From assembly GCA_018398765.1 (NCBI GenBank), contig JAHBMJ010001361.1, positions 35,791 to 99,790 on the forward strand: 64,000 bases of DNA, given 5' to 3'. Under the pieces are notes generated by a model. The model ran no database searches. It worked only from the letters and a program-made list of their open reading frames with translations, and had not been told where the DNA came from. This document shows positions 49,674 through 61,397 of this stretch, in pieces (position 1 is the stretch's first letter; each line of letters starts with the position of its first letter). This stretch comes from Chromera velia. Lineage: Eukaryota > Sar > Chromeraceae. Position numbers and translations under genes: made by a program.

Positions 49674-49906
49674 GGGAGGGGGGGGTGGACCCTCTCGCAG
49701 GGGTACGAAGCTGGCCAATTTGGTACCCCTGGTGGAGGGGGAGGGTCCGACCTGCTCTGCAGGTTTGCGTCTAAAATGTGTCTAGGAGTGTTTCCTAGAC
49801 ACATTTTAGATGCAAACCTGCAGAGCAGGTCGGACCCTCCCCCTCCACCAGGGGTACCAAATTGGCCAGCTTCGTACCCCTGCGAGAGGGTCCACCCCCC
49901 CTTGTT
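49674..49906. repeat. Long hairpin: two 114-bp arms with a 5-bp loop
   Basis: 49674-49787 and 49793-49906 are near-perfect reverse complements around the loop GTGTT. Arms begin with a poly-G run and GTGGACCCTCTCGCAGGGG, include GGTACCCCTGGTGGAGGGGG and end AAAATGTGTCTAGGA. Differences are only a few (TTTGCGTC versus TTTGCATC, AGCTGGCC AATTTGG versus AATTTGG). It could be a foldback MITE or a recent palindromic duplication. Confidence 0.95.
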
Positions 49907-50274
49907 GCTGGTGGAACAACACAAAACGAACTGACCTGATTGAGCGATCCAAACTGGTACAGCAACCCTTCTAGTTGTTGTACAACTCCTTTGCACCGAG
50001 GCAACCACTCCCACGAGCAACCGGAGGTGTCCAGCTAACACAGATACCGGAGGGGGAAAAAACTCCGGAATCTGTAACCCCTCCAAAAATAAGGTTCTGG
50101 AATAAAAAGCTGAACATGATTTCCTCGTTGTCAAGCCTTCCAATACAATCCAATGGAATGCTTGACAATGAGATTTTGTGGATAGAGGCCCATTCTGTTG
50201 ACCTGACTTTCTGACTGAAGGAGAACTTTCTGAAGACCTGACTGAGAATTTTTCAAATCGGCATTTTAATGGGT

Positions 50275-50440
50275 CAGTGCGCAGCCGGGAAGTGCTTTTT
50301 GGCCTTGGTGGCTGGCCGGGCCCTGGTCCACAACGCGTAGCTTGCCTTCCGGGGCCGTCACATAGTTGGCCGATCTAAAATCGGCTCCCAAAATCGGCTT
50401 TCCGTCGAATGTTTCAAGTCGATCAAAGCACGACCTAGTG
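50275..50440 (-). pseudogene. Possible retroelement aspartic-protease fragment
   Basis: On the minus strand FDGKPILGADFRSANYVTAP then EGKLRVVD resembles the ILGADF...L region near the C-terminus of retroelement proteases. The catalytic DTG part is not recognisable upstream. Weak. Confidence 0.3.
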
Positions 50441-51480
50441 CCGCCTCTCTCCCATCACACAGACTTGCTCTCCAGCAATGAAAGTAGGCTTTATCGAAAG
50501 CCCAAAGGATTGACTTCTTTGCTTTTTCTTGGGTTTATGACATTCACTCTACTGGTTGCCCTGAGAGGGCAATTTCGATCTTCCATCACGAAGGGCATGG
50601 CCCGTCTCCACGCAAAGGGGCCTACGAAGTTGCTCCAGTAAAGCTTCTCTTGAATCCCTTCCATGCGTACGCTCTAACAAGCTCTAGATGAGGAGCTGGA
50701 AAGGCTTTCTGGATGAGGGGGCCAGCTTTTGGTGGCCAGAAGGTGAGCCACTTTACAAATTTTTGCATATCTGTGCTGCAGGTCAGACTAAGCCTTTCTT
50801 GGAGGACCATTTGTTGGTGCTTGGGTTTCGTAAGGAAGCATTACGGCTGGTAATCTCGGGTGATCTGAAGTTGTAGGAGTGAGGCGCAGCTCTTGTTTGC
50901 ATGAGAATTTGGAGGTAGGGCTCCTGGGTGGACTAAGACTCAGTGGCCAGTGCCGGGCCTCACCCAGAAAAAACAAAAACGCTATGATGGCTGGTCGTGG
51001 GCAAGGCCCTCTGGCTAGAGGCTATGGATCGATCAGGCTTTCAGAAGCTAAGCATTTACCTCTTGTACGGTCATAGTGCTCAAGATTTGTTTGGTTGAAC
51101 TGCTTTCTGTGGGTGTCAAATCGGCAGATCTGTTTGCGGACATTCATTTTTACCTTTCATGGGGGTTACCCGCTGTGTACTCCCTCCTTACATCAGTGTG
51201 CGGATTCGGCGTATTCCATTAAAAGTAAAAGTTAGCTTGTTTGTGCATTATGCTGCGCATTGTCAGATGCCTGCAGAGTCTGTAATCACTCTCTAACATA
51301 TCAATATACTATAACTCTTTTACCTCACTCACGTCCAACAATTTCCAACATACACACCACAAACCCATTAAACCTTATCTTTAAAAGTTGTTCATACTTT
51401 CATACAGGTAAGAAACAATAAATAGAATCATTCTAAGTGCTTTAAAGACTTAGATTTTTATATAAACTTTAGTATGATAT
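50441..51480. other. Inner right part of the TIR element, no supported gene
   Basis: Short open stretches occur on both strands at 50.6-51.07 kb, without recognised domains. From about 51200 the sequence becomes AT-rich up to the TIR. Confidence 0.5.
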
Positions 51481-52097
51481 ATAAAAAATTAAAAGTCACT
51501 TTCTAGTATAAAAGTTTCAATTGTCAGTACAGTCAGTTCTTTGAGGAGAGGGGAAAAGAAGAGAAAGACTTGCAACCTGTTCTGCCTGCAGGTTTGCGTA
51601 TGGGTGCATTTCCAGAGGTGGAGCCAAGGACGTCGTTTGACTTCAGTTCCGGCTCCCCGATGATGGCTTTGGCCGGAAGGGATGGACAAATTACAACAAC
51701 AGCAGCAGAGGGTCCATATCCCATGATGATTGGACACATCCAGCTGAAGAGAAAAGGAAAAGCAGAGAGGATGAGGGAGAAGAAGAGAAGGAAAAGGGAA
51801 ACAAAGAGTGAAAAAAGATACTAGGCCGAGCTCCATTCGATCAGACAGGAGCATATTTGGTCGGGATTTTGTTTGAGCACCCAGGGTGGCTGCACAAGAA
51901 GACAAGGGGTTTCGGCAACCAAGTCATACCGAGAGCGGACCTATTCCAGTTCTGCTCTGTTCGGCAATCCGATCAGCATGTCGCTCCTCGAGGTGGGGAA
52001 GACCCAGAGAGAACAGCAGTCCTCAAAGGGAGGAGAAGGAGGAAAGAAGCACGAAGGGAAAGAAAGAGGGGTGCAGAGTAGAGAGCAGTAAGAAGAG

Positions 52098-52867
52098 TTG
52101 CCGAGGGGGCGGGTGTCACTGAGCAGCTCCGCGATACGCCTGCCAACTTCAGTCCCGAACAGGTGCAGGTGGGAGAGGATCGTGCGATCGAAAGTGAAAC
52201 ATCAGGTCCTACGTCATCAGCCTGTCTCTCTGCACAACGAGACAGCGACGCAGTGGGAAGAGAGAAGAGTGGCCTGGGGATGTTGTCAACTGAATTCACC
52301 CTGAGTCAAGTGCAGTTCGACGATGATAATCTCTGTTGCCCCAGGCCGGAGATGGTGCAAGGAAGTGAGTAAGAGAGGAACATTGTGAAAGAGAGTGGGG
52401 TAGGAGAAGGAGGAGTGGAGAAAGAAGGTGGAATGTCGAAGCCTGCCGTGTTGCCGGTCAACTCCATTGACATTCAGTCACAGGAGGTGGGCGGAGGCCA
52501 CGGAGGGAAGGAAGTGAAAGAACAGAGAGTGAAGGAATCGGTGGCAGTCAAAGATAATGGAGGCAAAAGGCGGGAACTTAGGCCCAAGCCAACGAAGAAA
52601 CAAAAAATGAAACAGGAGAAAGAGAAGGCTCGTACAGAGAAACTCGAGGCCAAGAGTCTCAGACGAAAGCGTGAGATGATGCCAATGCACTCTTCCTGGC
52701 AGATGTTCACGCTGCTGCCTCAGGAGGGAGACAGCGAAGCAGTACTGCTCTATAAAGAGAAGAAGAGGGAGTATTGGAAAGAGGTTGATTAACTGGCACG
52801 AGCGGGTATTCCGGAAATGATTCAAGACCTTTTAGTGCCAGTGAAGCCTGCAGAAATGGAGAATTAA
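52098..52867 (+). pseudogene. Further charged open frames downstream of the split frame
   Basis: 52107-52372 reads VTEQLRDTPANFSPEQVQVG and on to a stop. 52385-52792 begins near MSKPAVLPVNSIDIQSQEVG and has a long basic stretch (KPTKKQKMKQEKEKARTEKL) ending YWKEVD. After one stop the frame continues LARAGIPEMIQDLLVPVKPA to a stop at 52867. Style and composition match the split frame at 47.6/51.5 kb, so all may be parts of one decayed gene or element. No family is recognised. Confidence 0.4.
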
Positions 52868-53276
52868 GGCTTTATGATCGTTTGAACCCTGGCTTTGACA
52901 TGTGCTCGTTTGCTTTAGTTTGTCCGTCTACATTTTACTTCGCCTCGTTGTGACATATCTGGTTCGTTTTCTTTGCCTGCTCTTACCGGTGTAAGGAACA
53001 TTACCTGTTGTCTTCTTTAGTTGAGCCATCGGTTTCTGTTGAAAGAGCATTAATGGAAAGGGAGATCTCATACTCGCGTTTCGCTTGCAGTTCATTTTTG
53101 TTTCCTTCATCCGCTTGATCGTTTGGTGATCAATCTGTCAGCGTGTCTGTCAGCTTCTGTCAGCACTTGATCTCACGTTGTTTGCCCAGATTTTTTTTAC
53201 CCGTCATGCGCGTCTTGGCACTAAGTCTTTTGCATGCTTAGACCACGGGAACGCGGTCAGGAGGGAGGAGGCACGT

Positions 53277-54870
53277 GGGTTCATATGGGTGTGAGTGGTT
53301 CTCAGAGAGAGAAGGAACCTGTAGCAAGAGGAGAGAGAGAGGTGTAGATGGAAAGAAAGATGAAAGGGAATCAAGACGACAAGCTATCGTAGTAACAAAA
53401 AGAAACAAACTGCAAAGAAAGGCGAGACAACAAAGGAGCGATGAGAGCATTTGGATGGTTGTATCAACCATATGTGTGTTTCATGCTGGACTGACTATCA
53501 GAACAATCATTTGCATCGATCATCGAATTCACGATCTTTGCCTTCGAGAAGAGAGATTGACCTCGATACCCTTTGCACAAATACCAACGGAAGAAGATGC
53601 TTTAACAGGAAAGGAACAAAGAAAAGAGAAGGACAGACAACTCAGAGTCTTTACTGTCAGCGCAGTATGATTGCGAAAAGAAGGCTGACACTCAAATTGA
53701 TTGGAGAAGAGAGAGGATGAGAGTTGAAGTTAGGCAGAGGTGACTGGGTTAGTTATGGACAAACCAATGATACAATCCGCACATCTCCGGCACTGCTGAA
53801 CTACAGGCTTGAGTCCTGTGAGCAATTTTCAACTCTGCCCTTCATGTGACAGAAGAGACCCCGCCTTGAGTCAACGGTTGTGAGCTCAATCAATAGCCAA
53901 CGCGATTCTTTGACTCTGTTCTGCTTAGCACTGTATATGACATGACTGTCCCATGCGATTTAAGTGGCAGGGACGCCACTCTGGAGGGAGGGAGCATGTA
54001 GCATTGTGGAGGTTAGAGTGTGACTATGATAAGCATTTATATCAGGACCGCGTCTACGGTGAGCGTGGCGTCGAGCGCACCACACAGCATGCATGCGTGG
54101 GTTCATATATGGGTGTGGATGGTTCTCAGAGAGAGAAGGAACCTGTAGCAAGAGGAGAGAGAGAGGTGTGGATGGAAAGAAAGATGAAAGGGAATCAAAA
54201 CGAGAAGCCATCATAGTAATAAAAAGAAACAAACTGCAAAGAAAGGCGAGACGACAAAGGAGCGATGAGAGAATTTGGATGGTTGTGTCAACCATGTGTG
54301 TGTTTCACACTGGGCTGACTATTAGAACAATCATTCACATCGATCATCGAATTCACGATCTTTGCCTTCAAGAAGAGAGATTGACCTCGATACTCTTTGC
54401 ACAAATGCCAACAGAAGAAGATGCTTTAACAGGAAAGGAATAAAGAAAAGAGAAGGACGGACAACTCAGAGTCTTTACTGTCAGCGCAGTATGATTGCGA
54501 GAAGAAGGCTGACACTCAGATTGATTGGAAAAGAGAGAGGATGAGAGTTGAAGTTAAGCAGAGGTGACTGGGTTGGTTATAGACAAACTAATCATACAAT
54601 CCACACATCTCCGGCACTGCTGAACTATAGGCTCGAGTCCTGTGAGCAATTCTCAACTCTGCCCTTCATGTGACAGAAGAGACCCCGCCTTGAGTCAACG
54701 GTTGTGAGCTCAATCAATAGCCAACGTGATCCTTTGACTCTGTTCTGCTTAGCACTGTGTATAACATGACTGTCCCATGCGATTTAAGTGGCAGGGACGC
54801 CACTCTGGAGGGAGGGGGCATGTAGCATTGTGGAGGTTAGAGTGTGATTATGATAAGCATTTGTATCAGG
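53277..54870 (+). repeat. Tandem duplication, unit about 823 bp
   Basis: GGGTTCATATGGGTGTGAGT (53277) recurs at 54099, and CATGACTGTCCCATGCGATT (53942) at 54766, with about 95% identity by eye over the whole unit. Both copies carry a basic open stretch (KRNKLQRKARQQRSDESIW in the first). The second runs into repeat R1. Confidence 0.9.
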
Positions 54871-55043
54871 ACCGCGTCTACGGTGGGCGTGGCGTCGAGC
54901 GCACTACACAGCATGCATGCAGAATTAATGGTGCTCGCATGCAGTCAATAGCAAGTCATCTGTTGTTTAGCTTGAACCCAAGAGATTGCAGTACTGACTT
55001 TGCATGATAGAACTTTAATCTTATGAGCCCCGTACGCTACCCG
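54822..55043. repeat. Dispersed repeat R1, second full copy
   Basis: Matches 47303-47520 from TGTAGCATTGTGGAGGTTAG to CCCCGTACGCTACC. A partial copy is at 54000-54090. Confidence 0.9.
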
Positions 55044-55246
55044 ACGATTTTAGCTAGCCTATTATATACGCATATTTCTTTCTTTCTGATTTTCTTTAAA
55101 TCTGTTAGCCAAAGTTGCTTTGCGGTGGGACTCGGATTTTGGCATCAGCTTTTATCATTGTGGTATAGTACATGGTCTTATTGAAGGGCTGATCGAATTA
55201 CACCGAATTAACGATCAAAACTCGTGCGTCGCCTTATCCTTTGCTG

Positions 55247-55720
55247 TCATGTAGTGGAGTTTCTCGCTTGTCTGCTCACAGAGAACAACATATGCATGTT
55301 AGCGTGAAACCAAGAGCGAGGTTGGAGAGAGGGAAGATGCAAGCAAATCCTGAGTTGCCGAAGAAAAACAATCCGGCCTTTCCGATCGTCCACATGAAGG
55401 CTCAAACCAAACACGAGACACGAGAACAAAGCATAGCCAGCCACACAGTCACAACTCACAGCAACGCAAGGGAGGCCGCGTCGGGACTCCGAAAAAGAGA
55501 AAAAGAGACACCCACTCGCACCAATAGCCGTTCCACGAGACTGGGACAAACGGACAAGCAAAAGACTGCTGTCACCAGACACCCAAAGAGAAAAAAGACG
55601 AGGCCACGCAATACTGCGGATTGCATCGGCGAAAATGAATACGTAGAGACTGACAAAAAAGGCCATGTATAGATCCGCGATTACAACCGTCACCCCTGCA
55701 TAAACACACACACTCACACA

Positions 55721-55768
<48 letters not shown>

Positions 55769-57599
55769 GAGAGAGAGACAGGAAGAGCCCAGAGGGAGGC
55801 AGACAAGCAGAGGAAGAGAAACGTCAGGTCTGACACGCCAAAAGAATGAAAAGGGCAGCCCCAAGACGGGAGCGAGAAAACAACACGCCGAGAAAAGCTT
55901 GGGAGGGCATTGACATATTCCGAAGAAGGCCTAGCAGAGGCACATGATTCTTTCGAAATTAAAAAAAGAAATTTCTCCCCCGCTTGCCCACTGACCGAGC
56001 AACGCAACTGCTGACGCAATCTGCACGCACGCAAGGTCGGATACAGGAAGGAAGGGAAAAAAGTACTCTCCGTCGGGATTCGAGCGCGCCAACGCACGAT
56101 GCCTTGCTGAAACAAGCACCAATCTTAATTGGATGCTTGTGCGAATACACAAACACAAGCAGACAGACACTACTGTGACGGAAGAGAAAAATGGGTCCAA
56201 TCGCAGATCTTCTCACTTAATCGTCGGAAAAAGAGCCCGAGTGGTGCACGTTTGCTCCCTCCTGCCCTCCCTTGCTTCACGCTCACACCCTTACACAGAC
56301 AATGATCCAAAAGCAAGAACACCATCAGCCAAAAAACAAAGAACAGAATATCAAGGACACACCTGCAATGCCAGATTCCCCCACGAGATTTTCGATCCCT
56401 CCGCGGCAGTCTGAGCGATCATGCGGACACCAAACTGACTCACACCCACAGACAACACACACACACACACACAGAGAGAGAGGGGGGGGNNNNNNNNNNN
56501 GGGGGGGGGGGGGGGAAAGCAGAGAAGTTGGCAAGAAGAGGCATCGAGCAGGGCTACATGAATGAAAATTTGGCCCCATTGTTTCTTGTCATTCAGACTC
56601 TATCACTGCTGCGGAGATCACTTGATGATGTTGGACTGCACATGACGTGGCAGACGCATGAATCAAATGAAGGGAGTCTAGAAGGCGCCCCCCACTTCAG
56701 AACAGGTTGTAGTGCGCAATCGCCTGCTTCCCTGCTCCTTCGTTTTCATTCAGAAGGTGAGACAGCCAGTCTCACTGATGGAGAAGGCTCGAGTGAATTG
56801 AGACCCCTGACCGTACTTTCTTTCCAGTTTATGCGTTTTCGTGAGGAACCGAACACAGAGCTCTTCCCACCATCGCCCCCAAAGCACACGAAAGAAAGTG
56901 CAGGAAGCTGGCTTCTCCCTTTAAGTGGCTGAACATTTCTGTTGTTCCCTTCACTCACTCATCCGCCCACCCACCTACCCACTCACCCAACGTGTCGTGT
57001 CTCTGAACTCTGTCCCGTCATCGTTTGTGTAGTAGTGGTTCTGCGCTCTCGGGCGGGCGGGATGAAAGAGGGTGAGAGACAAGGTGAGAAGAGGCAGCAG
57101 GAGAGCCGCTGGAATGCAGCTTCCCATTCATTCATCCACTCATTAGTTGATTGGGTGCTAAGAATCAGCCCCATTCAAAGAAAAAAGGGCCAATTGTTGG
57201 AAGGGAAAGATCAAAGGTCCTCCCTCGGTTCTTGCCCGTTCTTCTCAAGTCCATGCATGCAGTTGCCTCGAGGCCCTCTCCTTTGCAAGGCCGTACTTCC
57301 TCTTCCCATCCCCGTGATGGTCCTCTCTTCCCTCTTTTTGGACCGAGGAGTCCCAAGCAAATTAATCCAAGCAAAGCAAACAAACGACTGATTAAAGGAC
57401 AAACCTACCGTGACCACATTGAATCCGCTTTCGCTGTCCACCAGCTTGGCCGACACATCGGGCTCGCACTCGTTCATGTCGAGGTCACACTTGAAGAACA
57501 CCGAGGCCTAAAAGAAGGAAGGAAAAAGCAATGAAGGGAAACTGTACGGAGATAGACAGGCAGATGCCATCCATGCAGGCAAAATACACACACACACAC

Positions 57600-57661
<62 letters not shown>

Positions 57662-57861
57662 GAAATCGCAGGCCGTCTGACGTTCTCAAAAAAGAAGACA
57701 GCATGCACGTCTCTCTCCAAACGCGAACCTCGATCCCTTTTGTGCCTCCCAGGCACCTCAAAGAGAACATGCAGAGAGTGCCGATCGACCTTCTTGTCCG
57801 AACCAGACGATTGAACGAAGAAGGCACGGACGGACGGAAGCAAGGGAAGCGTTCGAAACTT

Positions 57862-57906
<45 letters not shown>

Positions 57907-58060
57907 CGAGAAGAGTGGACAGAGAAATACCGGGAACCTGACTGACTGACTCACTGACCATGACAAGGGCCCCATTTTCTTGAACGTCTTCGAGCTTCGT
58001 GTTTGCAAAGCGCAGAAGATCAGTCAGCTGCAGCCCAGAAGCCGTAAGAACGAACACACA

Positions 58061-58127
<67 letters not shown>

Positions 58128-58468
58128 GAAAAGGGCGAAGGTCATCGCGCCACTTTGGACCTTCTCACTTGATCTGTGTTTACCCGTATTCCGTGATCCC
58201 CAAACTTTCCATTCCATAAATCGGACAGTTACCCCTGGACTTCTTCATTCCCCCTCTTTTCTCGTCCCAAGCCTATCCACTCCGAGAGCTTCGAGAAACA
58301 AACCAGCACCCCCTGCAGTTCCCAGACAGCGGACCTACCCTGAAAGAATTCTGGTTCTCTTGTGGGTAGTCGACAGGTTTCTCTTCCTCCATCGTCGAAA
58401 CATCAAGAGGATTCGAGGGGTCCGCTGTCGACAACAGAGAGAAGTAAATCTTCGACTTCAACCTGCAA

Positions 58469-58499
<31 letters not shown>

Positions 58500-60948
58500 C
58501 TATTAGTCAGTCAGTCAGTCAGTCAGTCAGTCAGTCCAGTCATTCAGTCCAGTCAGTCAGTCCAGTCAGTCAATCAGTCAGTCAGTCAGTCAGTCAGTTA
58601 GTCAGTCCACGAATAACTCAATCTTGCGAGCACCTGCGTTGCGTTGGTCCACTCACTGGCTCAAAAAGGTCCTCCATCATCACCAGAAAGATGAGTCTGG
58701 AGGGAGCAAGACAGACTTCCTTCGGATATCTTGTGAAGGCAGATCGACTGACTGAGCAAATGGCAGCAGTCGGATGGGCTGAGAAAGTGCTCCATCCCAC
58801 ACACGGACAGGCAGCGTACAGTTCTTCTGCTCGTCTCTTGTGCGTGTCTGAGCGCAGTCGCGCTATATCTGCCTTCGCTCGACTGAAAGAATCCCGCCAA
58901 ACAGGCCACAGACAAAACATAAAACAAAGAAGGATTCCTCATGCAAGCAAACATTGACGCACTGACAAACCCACCAAACTTTAAATTTTGACGCCTCCAC
59001 AACGTGAACCTCCGTAGCGTCTCCCGACGGGTCCTCCGCAGGACACCAACCAACCGCCACGCATCTCTGCAGACAAACAGACAGTCACAGTCAGACAAAC
59101 AAAACTTCTCGGACACCCAGGCAGGCGGGAGGAAAAGAATGCATGCTGTCTATTCGTTCTTCCGTTTCTTCTGATTCAGACAGACAGACTCCGTTTTCCC
59201 CTATTTTGATTTACTCACTCACTCACTCACTCACTCACTCTCTCTCTCCCTCTCTCCCAACTCCCCAACGCCAATCATTCACTCACACATTTGATGTCTC
59301 AATTGTTATTTCTTTGCCCACTCACTCATCCAATCTCTCACTTACAGACCCACTCGCTCAGTTTCTCATGCACTCTCTCGCCCCGACAAACAGATAGAGT
59401 TGCTGATCAACAAAAGCCACGGCATCTCACTCAAAGTCGCCCCCTCCCACGCCGTGTTCTTTGAATGCCTCTTTCACCAAGCGGCCCCCCCTCCTTCCCT
59501 CGCTCACCCCTTGATTCCTAGAACAAAGAAAAGAAAAGAAGGCAAGCACGGAAGCACAAGGGTACCTTGTCATCTCCACAGGTCCCCTTGTCCCCCGCCC
59601 CGTCCCCCTCCTGAGAACAGTCGTCGTCTGCCTCGCAGGGCATCGTTGGCTGGCTGCATCTCCCACCGTATGCCTGCTTCTTTGTGACAAGGAGCCGGGT
59701 GGGAAAGAAGATAGCTCCCACCTACAAGCACAAACGGAAGCGAGAAAAAGTAATCAGGTTATGGCTAATAGCAGTGCACGTTGAACAATAACCATTCACT
59801 CCATCTATCTCCAAAATGCTTTGTCAACAAACTATACATCGAGAATCATACGATCGAGAGAAAAAACAAGAAAGAAAAAAAAGCGAGGGAAAACGGGAAC
59901 CAACCTTGATCAGAAATGAGAGACAAAGAAAACGGAGCCTGGGCTGGAAGAAAAACAAATAAATGCGCGCGCTCTCTCTCTAGACCTAACCAAAACCCTG
60001 AATGTATTGTACACTCCCTCGTGTACTCTCTCTCTCTCTCTCTCTCTCTCGAATGCATGAAAACAGATTGAGGTTACGGTCAAACATAAGATATTTGAAT
60101 CTGTCTGCTGTTCATGAGACCAGACAGGAGACGCACACAGGGCCAGGCGAGAGAGGAGAACATTGAGGTGTTATACGCATGATGCGTGCGTCAATGACGT
60201 GTCTATTGAAAAGAATAACAAAACGACCATCCTCACAATCAATCGACCACGAAGGAAGACATGCGTCCCTCCCCACGCCAAGAGCACCAGAGACAACAGA
60301 GGTGCATCATGTACCACACACTCAATTTGCTTGCCTGAAAAAGAGAAAAAAATTCACGCCAGACCGAGTTCGACCTTCTAATAAGTCAGATGGAAGCCTC
60401 AAACGAAAAGAGATCTGGAGATGTAAAGCCAGATGGATTCAGCTTGATGGACTTTCACGCGCCAACACAGAACGACGTGTCAGACGAAAACAGAAAAACA
60501 GAAAACAATGACGAGGACATTCGAGGATCAATCAGTCGAGAGCACAGTCACAAGCTATGCGATTCGCGTTGCTCGCCCACTTTCTCTTTCACACAATTTC
60601 TCCAACCCCCACCCACGGTATGCTAACCCTCTGAACACCCCCCTCCCTCTCCCCGTCCCGTCTTACCTCTCCAGGATTTGTGGCTGTGTCGAAAAGATCC
60701 AGAGGCATGCCCTTGTCTGTCCGTGTAGGGCCCATCAAGTCCGACAGGAGAAACCCGGGAGCGTACTCGACCTGGAGGTAGCCTCTGTCGATGATGAACA
60801 CCTGCAGGCAAGGAAGGCAATGATCACCTTAGCCGACTTACTCACTCACTCACCCACTCATACACACGTGCACACTCCGTCTCATTCACACACAGGCTCA
60901 CTCACTCACTCACTTGGTCGCTTGCTTATGCAGACCCACTCACCGACA

Positions 60949-61004
<56 letters not shown>

Positions 61005-61397
61005 GAGGGAGAGAGGGTCCTTGCTGTGGGAGGATCAAGTGGAAAGACCAGGAAGGAAATGAGGGAAGAGGGGAAAACGCACAGAGAGCCTTGGGCTACA
61101 AGGAAAAGCGCTGTTCCACATGTGTGAGGGAGTCCAGATCTTTCGACGTGACTGTCTCCGCCTGCCGCCTGATAGGATTCTCCCCCCTCCTGCACGATCT
61201 CCCTCTCACCCAGACTCACTGACTGACTCACTGACATTCACGACAATGTACGTCAGCACAATGAGCATGCAGGACCAATAGAGCGCCCCGAGATGCCTGC
61301 ACAAACAAACACCACATCGACGGGAGACAAACAGTCCGAGCTTCATGAAGTCTAAGAAAGTCGTTGAAAAACGCTCAGACCCGACGGTTGAGCCCAT
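55247..61397 (-). CDS. P2X-type ligand-gated cation channel
   Basis: Eleven exons join in phase: 61397-61236, 60801-60667, 59721-59566, 59066-58975, 58462-58339, 58027-57959, 57507-57409, 57040-56987, 56434-56363, 56020-55996 and 55695-55247, about 478 residues. P2X receptors are trimeric channels with two helices and a Cys-rich extracellular domain. Helix 1 is at about 38-57 (GALYWSCMLIVLTYIV), then DRGYLQ. The head domain has the family's six cysteines (GGRC, MPC, DDDC, KGTC, RCVAVGWCPAED). FKVWLKSKIYF, LTDLLRF, FKCDLDMNEC, GFNVV, RWFGVRM and helix 2 (LALQIASAVALLG then VTVVIADLYMAFF) follow in P2X order. The Cys pair before FKCDLD is missing. Residues aligned with the ATP-binding lysines are mostly changed. 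The start Met at 61397 leaves 33 cytosolic residues. The tail after helix 2 (about 120 residues) is the least certain part. Confidence 0.88.
55700..55765. repeat. Compound (CA)n(GA)n microsatellite in P2X intron 10
   Basis: A CA run passes directly into a GA run just upstream of the helix 2 exon. Similar compound tracts lie in P2X introns at 56455-56488, 57585-57661, 58054-58127 and 60953-61017. GACA (57863-57905), GGCA (58473-58500) and AGTC (58505-58603) runs fill other introns. Confidence 0.95.
56490..56500. other. Assembly gap of 11 N inside P2X intron 8
   Basis: The N run is flanked by poly-G on both sides, so the gap probably marks a G homopolymer that could not be resolved. The exon model does not need sequence from the gap. 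Confidence 0.95.

Larger units (their letters stand above)
48036..51538. mobile_element. 3.5-kb element with about 48-bp terminal inverted repeats
   Basis: The left end AACTGACTGTACTGACAATT... (48036-48083) is the reverse complement of the right end (51491-51538) with about one mismatch in the core. The flanks repeat CTTT or TCTTT on both sides, a 4-5 bp target duplication. Terminal segments inside the TIRs are AT-rich (48.08-48.36 and 51.2-51.48 kb). No transposase is recognised. The interior holds a minisatellite, a hairpin and frame fragments, so it is probably non-autonomous or composite. The superfamily is open. Confidence 0.8.
47595..51824 (+). pseudogene. Lys/Arg-rich open frame split by a TIR element
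   Basis: The frame runs 47595-48035 (a likely internal start is Met at 47688, MVGQKGKGAERLAAVASVID), with a basic stretch GKKKRKARRAPRFSAKQWLQ, and is broken at REVF by the element at 48036. Skipping the element and one copy of the target duplication, the same frame resumes at 51543 (EERGKEEKDLQPVLPAGL) and is open to a stop at 51824, about 240 residues in all. I recognise no family. It could be a host gene or part of an older mobile element. In its present form it would end at the TGA just inside the element (48039-48041). Confidence 0.6.

Noticed and set aside
53760-53870. A tRNA-like look (GAGTCC and GGTTGTGAGC words)
   Set aside because: No cloverleaf could be drawn, and the stretch is part of the duplicated unit.
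57508-57958. Possible extra P2X exon around 57720-57830 (minus)
   Set aside because: Exons 6 and 7 join as GALVM-ASVFFKCDLD, matching the family without a gap, so nothing is missing between them.
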